Shown: positions 1 to 8,453 of the stretch, piece by piece
How the letters are laid out: each line of letters starts with the position of its first letter
How positions within the stretch are numbered: position 1 is the stretch's first letter
NCBI RefSeq assembly: GCF_006517175.1
Contig: NZ_CP041186.1
Location: forward strand, 2,135,001 to 2,199,000
DNA: 64,000 nt
Direction of reading: 5' to 3'
DNA from: Persicimonas caeni
Lineage (GTDB): Bacteria > Myxococcota_A > Bradymonadia > Bradymonadales > Bradymonadaceae
Notes under the pieces: generated by a model
What the model was told of the DNA's origin: nothing
What the model saw: the letters and a program-made list of their open reading frames with translations, nothing else
Database searches by the model: none
Translations under genes and position numbers: made by a program

Positions 1-1131
1 GGTCGCGCCCGAGTAGACCCCGCTATCCTCGCGCACGCCGGGACCGTCCGGGCCGCTCAGGTAGCTGATGGGACCGGGCGCGGGCATGAAGTTGTTCTCG
101 GGATCTTCGGCGTAGATGCGGCACTCGATGGCGTGGCCGCTGCTCTTGAGGTCTTCCTGAGTGAACGGAAGCTCTTCGCCGTCGGCGATGCGCACCTGCC
201 AGCGCACGAGGTCCATGCCCGTGATCATCTCGGTGATCGGGTGCTCGACCTGCAGACGGGTGTTCATCTCGAGGAAGTAGAAGTTCTGCTCGTGGTCGAG
301 CAAGAACTCGACGGTGCCCGCGCCGATATAATCGACGGCCTGGGCGGCCTTGACGGCGACCTCGCCCATCGCTTTTCGCGTGGCCTCCTCGAGGACCGGG
401 CAGGGAGTCTCTTCGATGATCTTTTGGTGGCGACGCTGCACCGAGCAGTCACGCTCGAACAGGTGCACGCAGTTGCCGTGACCGTCGGCGAGCACCTGGA
501 TTTCGACGTGCTTCGGGTTGACGACGTACTTCTCGACGAAGACGTCGCCGTTGCCAAAGGCGCTCAGGGCCTCGCGGCGAGCGCCCTCGAAGGAGGCGAT
601 GAAGTCCTCGGCGCGGTCGACGCGGCGCATGCCTTTGCCGCCGCCGCCGGCCGACGCTTTGACCAGCACCGGAAAGCCCATCTCCTTGGCGATCTCGAGC
701 GCCTCTTCGGCGTCCTCGATGGCGTCTTCGGTGCCGGGGACCAGCGGCACGCCCGCCTTCTCCATGAGCGTGCGCGCGCGGGTCTTCTCGCCCATCGCCT
801 CGATGGCGTAGGGCTTGGGCCCGATAAAGACAACGCCGGCTTCGTCGCAGGCGCGAGCGAAGTCGGCGTTCTCACTCAGGAACCCGTAACCGGGATGGAT
901 GGCCTGAGCGCCGCTCTTCTCGACGACTTCCAGGATCTTGTCGATGCGCAGGTAGCTCTCGTTGCTCGAGGCAGGACCGACGCAATAGGCCTCGTCGGCC
1001 AAGCGCACGTGCAACGCCTCGCGGTCGGCCTCCGAGAAGACCGCCACCGACGCGATGCCCATCTCCCGTAAGGAGCGGATCACGCGCACGGCGATCTCTC
1101 CCCGATTGGCGACCAGTACTTTTTCGAACAT
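1..1131 (-). CDS. accC: Biotin carboxylase subunit of an acyl-CoA carboxylase (3' end outside window)
   Basis: Carboxylates the biotin cofactor using ATP and bicarbonate, the first half-reaction of acetyl-CoA (or propionyl-CoA) carboxylase in the cytoplasm. The 377 visible residues start [19 protein letters not shown], the standard N-terminus of the family. The ATP-grasp glycine loop GGGGKGM lies near residue 163, and the catalytic segment [11 protein letters not shown] near residue 287 carries the expected Glu, Asn and Arg. Family members of the AccC type have about 450 residues, so roughly the last 75 are off the left edge. It could instead be the longer alpha subunit of a propionyl- or methylcrotonyl-CoA carboxylase, or a pyruvate carboxylase; the missing C-terminus, where a biotinyl domain would sit, decides this. 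The start is the ATG at 1129-1131. Confidence 0.9.
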   Translation of the reverse strand, partial: MFEKVLVANRGEIAVRVIRSLREMGIASVAVFSEADREALHVRLADEAYCVGPASSNESYLRIDKILEVVEKSGAQAIHPGYGFLSENADFARACDEAGVVFIGPKPYAIEAMGEKTRARTLMEKAGVPLVPGTEDAIEDAEEALEIAKEMGFPVLVKASAGGGGKGMRRVDRAEDFIASFEGARREALSAFGNGDVFVEKYVVNPKHVEIQVLADGHGNCVHLFERDCSVQRRHQKIIEETPCPVLEEATRKAMGEVAVKAAQAVDYIGAGTVEFLLDHEQNFYFLEMNTRLQVEHPITEMITGMDLVRWQVRIADGEELPFTQEDLKSSGHAIECRIYAEDPENNFMPAPGPISYLSGPDGPGVREDSGVYSGAT

Positions 1132-1212
1132 GATGGACTCCATAAAAATTACGGTTCTTTCGGCGGCGACGTTATCAGACCGTGTTGGGAGCGACAAGGT
1201 GGATGGAGAGGG

Positions 1213-1253
1213 CAAAAAAAAGCCGGACGCACCGCTGGAGGGGCGCGTCCGGC
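1213..1253 (-). terminator. Rho-independent terminator
   Basis: Perfect 9-bp stem GCCGGACGC/GCGTCCGGC (1222-1230 and 1245-1253), followed on the minus strand by eight T residues (the A run at 1214-1221). It lies just downstream of the small gene at 1301-1630 and upstream of the biotin carboxylase gene, so it separates the two transcription units. Confidence 0.8.
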
Positions 1254-1300
1254 ACAACCTAACGACGAGTTTTCACCCGGCGAGTCAGTCGTTTTGACGT

Positions 1301-1630
1301 TCAGTCATTCTGCTCTTGAAGCTTGTGGATGATCATCCGTTTGGCTTCGCTGTCGACGTGGTCGCCGTCGAAGACTCCTTCGAGCTTCTCGGTCGCCGCG
1401 AATTTGGTGACCAGGAACTTCTCGAGGTTCGCCAGCTTGGCCAGCGCTTCTTCGTTGGCGCCGAGTCCAAATTTCAGCTCGTGATCGCCATCCTCGGCCA
1501 GCCCGTGACGCATGCGCACGACCTTCTCTTCCTCGGGGGTGAGCACGTCCAGGTCTTCATCGCCCCGGCGCGACTCGCGAGTGACGGTCGTGGTGCCGGT
1601 GCTGCGCAGGTTCTTCTTCTCGTCAGTCAA
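1301..1630 (-). CDS. Small acidic protein with a sigma-70 region-4-like motif
   Basis: A 109-residue hydrophilic protein of unknown role. Residues about 31-44 read LTPEEEKVVRMRHG, very close to the start of region 4 of primary sigma factors (LTPREEKVLRMRFG). The rest of the helix-turn-helix does not follow: it is replaced by a helical segment rich in Glu, Ala and Leu. No signal peptide or membrane segment is visible. The start is a TTG at 1628-1630, chosen because a strong GGAGG lies seven bases before it; no ATG fits. It is monocistronic with its own terminator. It may be a conserved lineage-specific protein, possibly touching RNA polymerase, but the motif alone does not prove that. Confidence 0.7.
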   Translation of the reverse strand: MTDEKKNLRSTGTTTVTRESRRGDEDLDVLTPEEEKVVRMRHGLAEDGDHELKFGLGANEEALAKLANLEKFLVTKFAATEKLEGVFDGDHVDSEAKRMIIHKLQEQND

Positions 1631-1791
1631 TGTAATTCCTCCACGGTGTCAGCGCCGCTTCCCTAGCAGCGCGACCTCCAGATCATTTAGACATTCAACT
1701 CGGCGCAACCAGGGTTGCAAACGAACTCAGCTAAAACATTTATATGACGAGTCCTCGAGCCCTGCAAATTTTTTGGGTGAGATTTATTGAA

Positions 1792-2430
1792 TCACCCGTC
1801 GGCTCTCAGATGCCTTACCAATTTGATACCAAACCACAGCAAAATCGCAACGCCGAGGCCAACATAGACCAAATGGGTATATCGCTGGACCCAATTGGCG
1901 AGCTCTTCGATATTGTAGCCTACTAAGTAGCCGAGCGCCAAAAGCGCGGCGTTCCAGAGGGCAGCGCTGAGCGCGGCGAAGAGGAGCACCTTCCAGAGCA
2001 CCAGCCGGGCGAGGCCCGCCGCCAAGAAGAAGACCGCCCGGAACGCCGGCACGAAGCGGTTGATGGCGATATAGACGCTGCCGTGCTTCTCGAATTGGTG
2101 GATCAGCTTGTCGACCTTGGGCCGAATCTTCTCGCGATCGAGCAGGCGGTGAATCCAGGTGTTCTTCTCCTGGTTGCGCGCCACCCAGTTGCCGGCCCAC
2201 CAATCGATGGCCGCGCCAATGAGGCTTCCCAGCGTCACCGCGCCGAAGACCGCCCACCACGGCCAGCCGGCCGTTGGAATGAGCACCGCGCCCGCCACCG
2301 TGACCGTGTCGCCGGGGAACGGCGGGACGATATATTCGATCATCGCGCTCAGCATCAGCAGCAACAGCCCCCACCAAATGGCCTGGCCGGACAGGTAGTC
2401 AAAGATGGTTTGGAGGTCGTACAGCTCCAT
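1792..2430 (-). CDS. DedA/VTT-family integral membrane protein
   Basis: A 212-residue polytopic inner-membrane protein. The N-terminal half contains the family signature around IEYIVPPFPGDTVTVAGAV (residues about 27-45) and a hydrophobic re-entrant region, then the WWAGNWVARN stretch, a basic amphipathic segment (residues about 90-120), the NRFVPAFRAVFFLAAGLARL segment typical of DedA proteins (about 125-145), and a final membrane helix. The family is implicated in flipping undecaprenyl phosphate or phospholipids and in membrane homeostasis; which lipid this member handles cannot be read from sequence. It is transcribed alone, away from the dehydrogenase gene at 2702. A GAGGA lies about ten bases before the ATG. 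Confidence 0.85.
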   Translation of the reverse strand: MELYDLQTIFDYLSGQAIWWGLLLLMLSAMIEYIVPPFPGDTVTVAGAVLIPTAGWPWWAVFGAVTLGSLIGAAIDWWAGNWVARNQEKNTWIHRLLDREKIRPKVDKLIHQFEKHGSVYIAINRFVPAFRAVFFLAAGLARLVLWKVLLFAALSAALWNAALLALGYLVGYNIEELANWVQRYTHLVYVGLGVAILLWFGIKLVRHLRADG

Positions 2431-2518
2431 CGGGCGGGGTCCTCGAAGATTCGTTCACAGTATGGCCGCTACTAATCTACTCAAAAGCGTCGGGTTAGCA
2501 AAAGCGGGGTTGAGTGGT

Positions 2519-2693
2519 GGAGTGGTTGAGTGGTTAAGTGATTGAGTGGTTTCTTGTTCGAGCGCATAGCCCCATGCCAACCCAGACGAAGCGCCCGCGT
2601 TGACGATCACTCCGGATCCAGCGATAACGGGCAATCAAGGAACCACTTAACCTCTCAACCTCTTCTTAACCACTTAACCTCTCAACCTCTCAG
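2519..2693. repeat. Inverted and tandem GAGTGGTT-type repeats between divergent genes
   Basis: On the right are two 27-bp tandem units (2641-2667 and 2668-2693) that share AACCACTTAACCTCTCAACC. On the left, 2519-2551 is made of GAGTGGTT-like octamers, and 2524-2543 is the reverse complement of the tandem unit with one or two mismatches. The loop is about 100 bases. This fills the space upstream of the dehydrogenase start, so it could fold in the transcript leader; no ribosome-binding site is visible there. Confidence 0.7.
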
Positions 2694-2701
2694 CCGTGCC
2701 C

Positions 2702-4039
2702 ATGGACATCGTAAATAAGTACCTGACTCAATACGCCGACCAACTCGACACCAAAGCGTGCCTGATCGCGCGCAACGCCATCGCCGACAGCTACGAGCTT
2801 CTGTCCGAGCACCTCGCCGACGGGCTGTGGCTGGTCGCCGCCGACGAGAATACCTGGGAAGCCGCCGGTGAGCAGACCGCGGCGATGCTCGACGCAGCCG
2901 GCCAGAAGTGGGAGCGCTTCGAGGTGCCGATGCCCGACGAGGGCGACCCGATCTGCGACGACACGCTCATCGACTCGTACCGTGAGGCGCTGCGCGAGAC
3001 CGGCGCGGTCTCGGGGCTGGCTGTTGGGGCGGGCACGATCAACGACGTGGTCAAGATGGGCTGCCACCTCGAGGACCAGCCCATGGCGGTCATCGGCACC
3101 GCCCCGAGCATGAACGGGTACAACTCGGCGATCGCCGCGGTGCTCTCCGACGGGGTCAAGACGACCGGGCCGTGCACCGCGCCGCTGGTGGTCATCGCCG
3201 ACCTCGACGTGATGGCCGAGGCGCCCTACCGCATGATCGTCAGCGGGCTGGGCGACCTGATGAGCAAGCCGGTGTCCAACTCCGACTGGCGCCTGTCGGC
3301 GCGCCTCAAAGGCACCCACCACTCGCCCGAGGCGATGGAGATCATCGAGCACGGCGCGCGCGCCCTCGAGGGCGTGGCCGAGAAGCTCCCCGAGCGCGAC
3401 CGTGACGCCACCAAGGGCCTGGTCGAGTCGCTGATGCTCTCGGGCATCGCCATGAGCGTGGCGGGCTCGTCGAGCCCGGCGTCGGGCGGCGAGCACCTGA
3501 TCAGCCACTTCATCGACATGACGGCGTACGCCTTCGACCAGCCCCACGACCTGCACGGCTGCCAGGTCGGCGTGGGCACGCTGACGACCGCCCTGCTCTA
3601 CGAGAAGCTCCAGGCGCTCGACCCGGCGACGATCGACATCGACGCGCGCGTCGAGGCGCTCCCGGCGTGGGACGATTACGAGGCGCAGCTTCGCGAGCGA
3701 TTCGGCAAGCTATTCGACGCGGTCGTCAAGCACGCCAAGCCGGGCTATCCGAGCCCCGACGAGCTGCGCGCGCGGCTCACCCAGTTGGTCGACGAGTGGG
3801 AGATGGTGTTGGACGAGGTGCGCTCGACGCTTCGCAGCGAACAGTCGCTCGAAGACGAGCTTCGCGCCGCCGAGGCGCCGGTGCGCTTCGCCGCGCTCGA
3901 CGTCGACAAAGACCGCGCCCGCCGAGCGATCGCGCATTCGAAGGATATCCGCAATCGCTACACGATTTTGCACTTGGCGTGGGAGTTGGGCGTGCTCGAC
4001 GAGTGGGCCGACGAGGCGATCGAGCATCTTTACGAGTAA
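2702..4039 (+). CDS. sn-glycerol-1-phosphate dehydrogenase-like (EgsA/AraM family) enzyme
   Basis: An NAD(P)-dependent, metal-requiring dehydrogenase of the iron-containing alcohol dehydrogenase superfamily, closest in motif pattern to glycerol-1-phosphate dehydrogenases that reduce dihydroxyacetone phosphate. Visible signatures are VGAGTINDVVK near residue 110, APSMNGYNSAIAAVLSDGVK near 135-155, SGLGDLMSKPVSNSDWRLS near 180-199, SSPASGGEHLISH near 258-270 and LHGCQVGVGT near 285. These supply the expected Asp, His and His metal ligands. At about 445 residues it is longer than archaeal enzymes (about 350); the extra length is a charged helical C-terminus. The ATG at 2702 is preferred over an in-frame GTG at 2696; neither has a clear Shine-Dalgarno. 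Substrate is inferred from family, not shown. Confidence 0.8.
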   Translation: MDIVNKYLTQYADQLDTKACLIARNAIADSYELLSEHLADGLWLVAADENTWEAAGEQTAAMLDAAGQKWERFEVPMPDEGDPICDDTLIDSYREALRETGAVSGLAVGAGTINDVVKMGCHLEDQPMAVIGTAPSMNGYNSAIAAVLSDGVKTTGPCTAPLVVIADLDVMAEAPYRMIVSGLGDLMSKPVSNSDWRLSARLKGTHHSPEAMEIIEHGARALEGVAEKLPERDRDATKGLVESLMLSGIAMSVAGSSSPASGGEHLISHFIDMTAYAFDQPHDLHGCQVGVGTLTTALLYEKLQALDPATIDIDARVEALPAWDDYEAQLRERFGKLFDAVVKHAKPGYPSPDELRARLTQLVDEWEMVLDEVRSTLRSEQSLEDELRAAEAPVRFAALDVDKDRARRAIAHSKDIRNRYTILHLAWELGVLDEWADEAIEHLYE

Positions 4040-4107
4040 GGCGCTTCGCGTTCGGTGGCAGGGCATCTTGCCCTGCCACCGAGACTTCGCGCCTCGAGCG
4101 CTTCCGC

Positions 4108-5058
4108 TCAGAAGAAGTTGGTGTAGACGTAGTAGCCGGCGCCGAGCACGCACGCGCCGCCGAAGATCATGGCGACGAGCACGAGGCCGATGATCAGGCC
4201 CTTTTTGCTCTTCTTCTCGGGGGCGGGAGGGCCGCCCGTGCCGACTTTGTGGACGCGCATGTCGCCCTGCTGATCGGCCGGACTCGGCCCACCCGGGGGC
4301 GGAGTGGTCGTCGCCGGACTGACGGCCTGCTGGGGTTGTTGCGGCTGCTGAGCCTGTTGCGCCTCCTCGGCTTCCTGGGCGCCCGGGCCGAACGGGCCCG
4401 ACTGGTCGCCGGCCTGCGAGACCTGCGACGGCCCGGGGCCTGCCGGCTCGCCAAACGAGGGCGGCGATGACTGCGAAGGTTGCGCCGGCGGCACCGAATC
4501 GAGGTCGTCCTCGGACGGTGCGCTCATGCTGATCGTCGAGGCGGTTCCCGCCTCGTCGCCGGTGGCCTCGTCGGTCTCCAAACGCTGCTGGTCGGCGAAA
4601 CGCTCTTCGATATCGTGCGGCTGGGTGTCGGCCTCCGACGACTCCGAGATGCCCGAGGGCGGCTCGGCGTCGGACAGGTCGATGCGCTCGGTCTTCGCCC
4701 AGGCGGCCTCGTCGGCTTGTGCGTCTTGTTCGGGCTGCTCGTTCGCCTTCTGACCCGGCTTCGGGATCTTGAAGCCCGATCCACCGCTCGACTTGCCGGC
4801 GTCGGTCGACTTGCCGGCGCTCTTCTGGCCCGGCTTCGGGATCTTGAGCCCGCCTCCTGCCTTCTTTTGCTCGCCGTCGCCCTGCTCGTCCTTGGCCTTT
4901 TTGGCCTCCTCGACAGCTTTTTTGAGTTCGTCACCACCGAGGGCGGCCATGCCAAACATGGTCTTCTTTTTGCTCTTTTCCTCGAGCTGATGGCCGCAAT
5001 AGCCGCAGTGGGCAGCATCGTCAGCAATCTGCTTGTCGCAATTCGGGCAGTTGATCAT
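4108..5058 (-). CDS. Zinc-ribbon protein with a disordered middle and a C-terminal membrane anchor
   Basis: A 316-residue protein of unknown role. The N-terminus MINCPNCDKQIADDAAHCGY is a zinc ribbon with Cys at positions 4, 7, 18 and 21. A Lys/Glu-rich helix follows, then two copies of a KIPKPGQK motif, a long Pro/Gln/Ser/Glu-rich disordered region, and one membrane helix near the C-terminus (residues about 288-310), giving a tail-anchored or single-pass cytoplasmic-facing layout. The start MINCP at 5056-5058 is chosen because the zinc ribbon begins there and a GGAG lies upstream; an in-frame start 57 bases earlier would add a basic extension. Similar zinc_ribbon_2 proteins are common in Myxococcota-like genomes and usually unassigned. 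Confidence 0.75.
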   Translation of the reverse strand: MINCPNCDKQIADDAAHCGYCGHQLEEKSKKKTMFGMAALGGDELKKAVEEAKKAKDEQGDGEQKKAGGGLKIPKPGQKSAGKSTDAGKSSGGSGFKIPKPGQKANEQPEQDAQADEAAWAKTERIDLSDAEPPSGISESSEADTQPHDIEERFADQQRLETDEATGDEAGTASTISMSAPSEDDLDSVPPAQPSQSSPPSFGEPAGPGPSQVSQAGDQSGPFGPGAQEAEEAQQAQQPQQPQQAVSPATTTPPPGGPSPADQQGDMRVHKVGTGGPPAPEKKSKKGLIIGLVLVAMIFGGACVLGAGYYVYTNFF

Positions 5059-5134
5059 TCGGCGTCTCCGAAACAGACCGGGAACTGATAGTGTAACGCG
5101 GTCCAAATTACGCAACGAAATCCGGTCACGTCAA

Positions 5135-7486
5135 CTACACGGCGTCGCGACGGCGAGTAAAACCGAGGAATGCCGCCAAAATCACCCAGGCTGCGCCCAC
5201 CGGCACGTTGCCCGATCCGGTCGCCGAGCACCCGTCGTTGACCGTCAGATTCTCGTTGTCTTCGTCGGTCAGCGGGTCGCCACCGGCGTCGTTGTCCGTT
5301 CCGCCGGCGTCAGGGTCACCGTTGCCGCCGCCGTCGGTCTGCAACGCCACCGGCGCTGCGTCGACGAAATCGACACCCGGCGCCGAGGTCGTCTGCGCGA
5401 CCGAGCTCTGGAAGAAGATCGAGTCGACGTCGTACCACCCGCTGGCCTCGGCGCCCGGGGCTTCGCCGTCGAGCAGGTCGATCCGCAGTTGGGTAACCGC
5501 GCCGCTCCATTCGGTGTGCTCGCCCAGCGGGATCACCAGGTCGTGGTACTCGCCGTCGCCGGCCGCCTCGAAGCGCACCGCGCGCTCCTCGGAGAACGAC
5601 TCGCCCTCGCGCGCCCAGAACACCGCCTTGGTGTGGACGCCGTCGTGCGAGCGCACTCGCAAGACGAGCTGGTCGAACTCCTCGGCGGGCACGTTGGTCC
5701 AGCCCGGCGAAATGATGCGGGCATCCTCGCCGGAGATCTTCTGGGAGAGCAGGCCGTAGTTGGTGTTCACCTTGAGCTGCTCGAAGTGCTCGGCCGGCTT
5801 GCCGGTCCATCCCTCGAGGTTGCCCTCGTCGGAGGTGTCGTCGAAGAGCCAGGCGTTGGGGTCGAGCACGTCCATCTGGGCGTGGGCGCGCGCCTCGTGG
5901 CCCAACTCGTTGGTCTCGACGCCGTCGTCCCAGCTGTCGCGGTCGCCGAAGATCGTCCCCGTGGGGCTCTCGGCGTGCTGGATCCAACCGCGCACGTCCG
6001 GGTGCTCGATGGCGCCCACGCTGTAGCGATTCGCCTTCATGTCGATGAGTACGCGCTTGGTCTCGCCGGGCGAAAACGCGTGCATGTCGAGCTTACCTTC
6101 GGCGCCCAGCGCGTCTTTGGCGGGGTTATCCTCGTCCGAGTCCGCCGAGTTGATCGTCCAACTCGACTGGTCGTAGGAGGGGTGGTCCGAGTAAATCGCG
6201 TAGTTGGTCGCCTCCAGGTACGGCTCCTCGACCAGATACCCCGCCCAGACGTTTCGGATGACCTCGTCGGACTTGTTGGTGATGAGGATTTCGGCCTGGA
6301 AGGTGTCGCCGGGCAAGGCGTCGGCGAGGCTGGCGCTGGCGCCCTGGTCGTAGAAGTTGTCGGTGCCCAGCCAGTTGACCTTCACCGACACGTCGTAGTC
6401 GGCCGGCGTGCCGCCGTTCTCTGCGCGGCTCACCAGCGTGCCGAGCTCGGCGAGCAGGTTGTCGCCCGGGCAGCTCGTCGACTGGCCGGCGTGCTCCCGG
6501 TGGCCCTTGATGCTCGTGCGGTTGAACGGGATGCCGTAGGTGCGCCCCACCCAACCCACGATCTGCGCCGCGGCGTTGATCTGAGCGTCGCTGGGCGTCT
6601 GCGAGGTGAAGTCGCCGATAAAGCAGGTGCCGATATTGCCCGAGTTCTGCCCGCCGACGTGCGCGCCGGTGCGGTCTTCACGCGAGCGCCCCTGATAGAC
6701 CTTGCCCGCCTGGCTGACCACGAAGTGATAGCCGATATCGCACCAGCCGTTGCTGTCGATATGGTAGGCCTGAATGCCGCGCATCGTGGCGTGGATATCG
6801 CCGTCGGTGCGCGGCGAATAGGTGTGGTGGATCGCCTGGCGATACGGGTCGTGCGACGAGCCGCAGACCTTGCTCGGGTTGCGCGCACCCCACTGAGACC
6901 GGGTGACGACGTAGCTCGGGATCGCCTTTTGCTGCACGGTGACATAGTCGCCGTTTTGGACACGCTCGGAAGGCTGCTCGACCGGAAGATCGCGCGCCAA
7001 GACGCCGGGACGGGCGGCGATCTCCTCGTAGAACTCGACCTGCAGCCAGTCCAAGCCTGCCGCCCGACGAATCTCGAGCTCGCCGGCCTCTTCGTCGAGC
7101 AGCACGCGGCCCACGTGGATGCCGTCTTCGTACCAGGTCACTTCAATCGGCGCCCACGCGCTCCACTGCCCGTCGGTCAGGCGCACCCGATACTCGAACG
7201 CCTGTTTGGTATCGGCATTGGTGTCGGCCATGCTGGGGTCGGCCGTATAGAAAAAGCCGACCTGCCGGAAGGGCTCGTCGCGCTCGTAGCGCGCCGTGCC
7301 CCCATCGAAAGCCCCCGCGATCTTCTGCGGGGTGTTCAGCAACACGAGGTTGGGGTGCATGTGATCGAGATGCGCGCTCTCCGCCTCGACGAGCGCATGC
7401 TCGGCCGGCTGAGGCTCACTCGACTTGCTGCATCCCGCCAACGCTACGACGACCAGACCGACGATCCACCACCGAAGTGTGCGCAT
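5135..7486 (-). CDS. Secreted PGRP-type N-acetylmuramoyl-L-alanine amidase with MYXO-CTERM-like tail
   Basis: A 783-residue lipoprotein-like or exported enzyme predicted to cut the amide bond between muramic acid and the stem peptide, or to bind peptidoglycan. The start MRTLRWWIVGLVVVALAGCS gives a signal sequence with lipobox LAGC; GGGAG lies ahead of the ATG. The amidase_2/PGRP domain spans roughly residues 205-350, with zinc ligands in AIHHTY (near 219), the His of KGHREH and the Cys of TSCPGD (near 337), plus the substrate-groove block CDIGYHFVVSQAGKVYQGR. Beta-rich domains follow. The C-terminus has Asp/Gly linkers, then a Cys, a hydrophobic stretch and FTRRRDAV, which resembles a MYXO-CTERM sorting signal. 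Having both lipobox and sorting tail is unusual. Confidence 0.85.
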   Translation of the reverse strand: MRTLRWWIVGLVVVALAGCSKSSEPQPAEHALVEAESAHLDHMHPNLVLLNTPQKIAGAFDGGTARYERDEPFRQVGFFYTADPSMADTNADTKQAFEYRVRLTDGQWSAWAPIEVTWYEDGIHVGRVLLDEEAGELEIRRAAGLDWLQVEFYEEIAARPGVLARDLPVEQPSERVQNGDYVTVQQKAIPSYVVTRSQWGARNPSKVCGSSHDPYRQAIHHTYSPRTDGDIHATMRGIQAYHIDSNGWCDIGYHFVVSQAGKVYQGRSREDRTGAHVGGQNSGNIGTCFIGDFTSQTPSDAQINAAAQIVGWVGRTYGIPFNRTSIKGHREHAGQSTSCPGDNLLAELGTLVSRAENGGTPADYDVSVKVNWLGTDNFYDQGASASLADALPGDTFQAEILITNKSDEVIRNVWAGYLVEEPYLEATNYAIYSDHPSYDQSSWTINSADSDEDNPAKDALGAEGKLDMHAFSPGETKRVLIDMKANRYSVGAIEHPDVRGWIQHAESPTGTIFGDRDSWDDGVETNELGHEARAHAQMDVLDPNAWLFDDTSDEGNLEGWTGKPAEHFEQLKVNTNYGLLSQKISGEDARIISPGWTNVPAEEFDQLVLRVRSHDGVHTKAVFWAREGESFSEERAVRFEAAGDGEYHDLVIPLGEHTEWSGAVTQLRIDLLDGEAPGAEASGWYDVDSIFFQSSVAQTTSAPGVDFVDAAPVALQTDGGGNGDPDAGGTDNDAGGDPLTDEDNENLTVNDGCSATGSGNVPVGAAWVILAAFLGFTRRRDAV

Positions 7487-7551
7487 TTTCAATAGCTCCC
7501 GTTGTTTGAATGTTGCATACACCATACTACATGGAGGTACACAATGAAATT

Positions 7552-7606
7552 GGGGTTTGGGGGTTTGGGGGTTTAGGAGTTTGGGTTGGGGTCTTGGGTG
7601 GGGGCT
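7552..7606 (+). other. G-quadruplex-prone tract, (GGGGTTT)n
   Basis: Three successive G4-5 runs separated by TTT (7552-7571), followed by further GG, GGG, GGGG and GGGGG runs to 7606. It lies 65 bases upstream of the amidase ATG, with the G-rich strand as that gene's template strand. It meets the usual pattern for an intramolecular G-quadruplex. It directly abuts the tandem array at 7604-7930. Confidence 0.7.
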
Positions 7607-7930
7607 CCAGAGATTGCTCGCCGCGCTCCAGAGATTGCTCGCCGACGCTCCAGAGATTGCTCGCCGCGCTCCAGAGATTGCTCGCCCGCCTCCAGAGATT
7701 GCTCGCCGACGCTCCAGAGATTGCTCGCCGCGCTCCAGAGATTGCTCGCCCGCCTCCAGAGATTGCTCGCCGACGCTCCAGAGACGTGTCGCCGTGCTCC
7801 AGAGATTGCTCACCGCGCTCCAGAGATGCTCCGCCGCGCTCCAGAGATGCTCCGCCGCGCTCCAGAGACGTCTCGCCGCGCTCCAGAGACGTCTCGCCGG
7901 GCTCCAGAGATGCTCCGCCGCGCTCCAGAC
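7604..7930. repeat. Sixteen-copy 21/22-bp tandem repeat array
   Basis: Sixteen copies of CTCCAGA with a consensus core CTCCAGAGATTGCTCGCC and spacers GCG, GACG or CGC, giving 21- or 22-bp units. The last six or so copies diverge to AGATGCTCC, AGACGTCTC or AGACGTGTC variants. A roughly 64-bp higher-order block of three units occurs twice. Because unit length is not a multiple of three the reading frame drifts, so the Ser-Leu-Glu-Arg-rich open frames across it are not genes. There are no unique spacers, so it is not a CRISPR. Confidence 0.95.
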
Positions 7931-8002
7931 GCAACTCGCAGCCCCTATGTCCTTAATTGCTTATGTAGAAGGCGCCCGGCACCTGCAAGGCCCACTCAAA
8001 CG

Positions 8003-8425
8003 CTAACTCGGCAAGTCCCGCGGCCCGAACCGATGGGGCAACAGCTCGTCGAGGGTAGTAAACTCGCGGTCGCCCTCGGGGTTGCTCATCAGGATGGGCA
8101 GGTCGTCGGCGAATTCGGCGAGGACCTGCCTGCAGATGCCGCAGGGGGCGGCGGGGGCTTCGAGGTTGGTCACCACGGCGAGCGCCACGGGGCGGCGCTC
8201 GCCGTGCGCGACGGCGTTGCCGATGGCGGTGCGCTCGGCGCAGACGGTCGCGCCGTTGCTGGCGTTCTCGACGTTGCAGCCGGCGTAGACCTCGCCCGAA
8301 TCCATCAGAAACGCCGCGCCGACCGGAAACTTCGAGTACGGGGCGTAGGCGTTCTTTTGGGCCGCCAAGGCAGCCTCATAGAGGCGTTGCCATTGTTCGT
8401 CGGTGATGTCGGTCGCGTTTGTCAT
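8003..8425 (-). CDS. cdd: Cytidine deaminase
   Basis: Deaminates cytidine and deoxycytidine to uridine and deoxyuridine in pyrimidine salvage, in the cytoplasm. The 140-residue length fits the homotetrameric class. Catalytic motifs are complete: CNVENASNGATVCAERTA (residues 50-67), with zinc ligand Cys62 and proton shuttle Glu64, and PCGICRQVLAEF (94-105), with Cys95 and Cys98 as the other ligands. FPVGAAF near residue 33 is the substrate-binding segment. It lies downstream of the purine nucleoside phosphorylase and nucleoside transporter genes on the same strand, consistent with a salvage cluster. A long inverted repeat separates it from the phosphorylase and may uncouple or regulate the two. 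Confidence 0.95.
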   Translation of the reverse strand: MTNATDITDEQWQRLYEAALAAQKNAYAPYSKFPVGAAFLMDSGEVYAGCNVENASNGATVCAERTAIGNAVAHGERRPVALAVVTNLEAPAAPCGICRQVLAEFADDLPILMSNPEGDREFTTLDELLPHRFGPRDLPS

Positions 8426-8453
8426 GGTTGATAGCCTTGCAAGAGTTGGAGGT

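Noticed and set aside
5033-7495. 820-residue open frame on the plus strand
   Set aside because: Antisense shadow of the amidase gene, whose domain motifs, signal peptide and start are clear; the plus frame has Arg/Val/Asp-rich composition typical of the complement of GC-rich genes.
7604-7930. CRISPR array
   Set aside because: Repeats are directly adjacent with 3-4-bp variable spacers, not unique 30-40-bp spacers, and no cas gene is nearby.
7510-8431. Overlapping open frames over the 21/22-bp array
   Set aside because: Three frames and both strands are open because of the repeat; the period is not a multiple of three and the frames run into cdd antisense.
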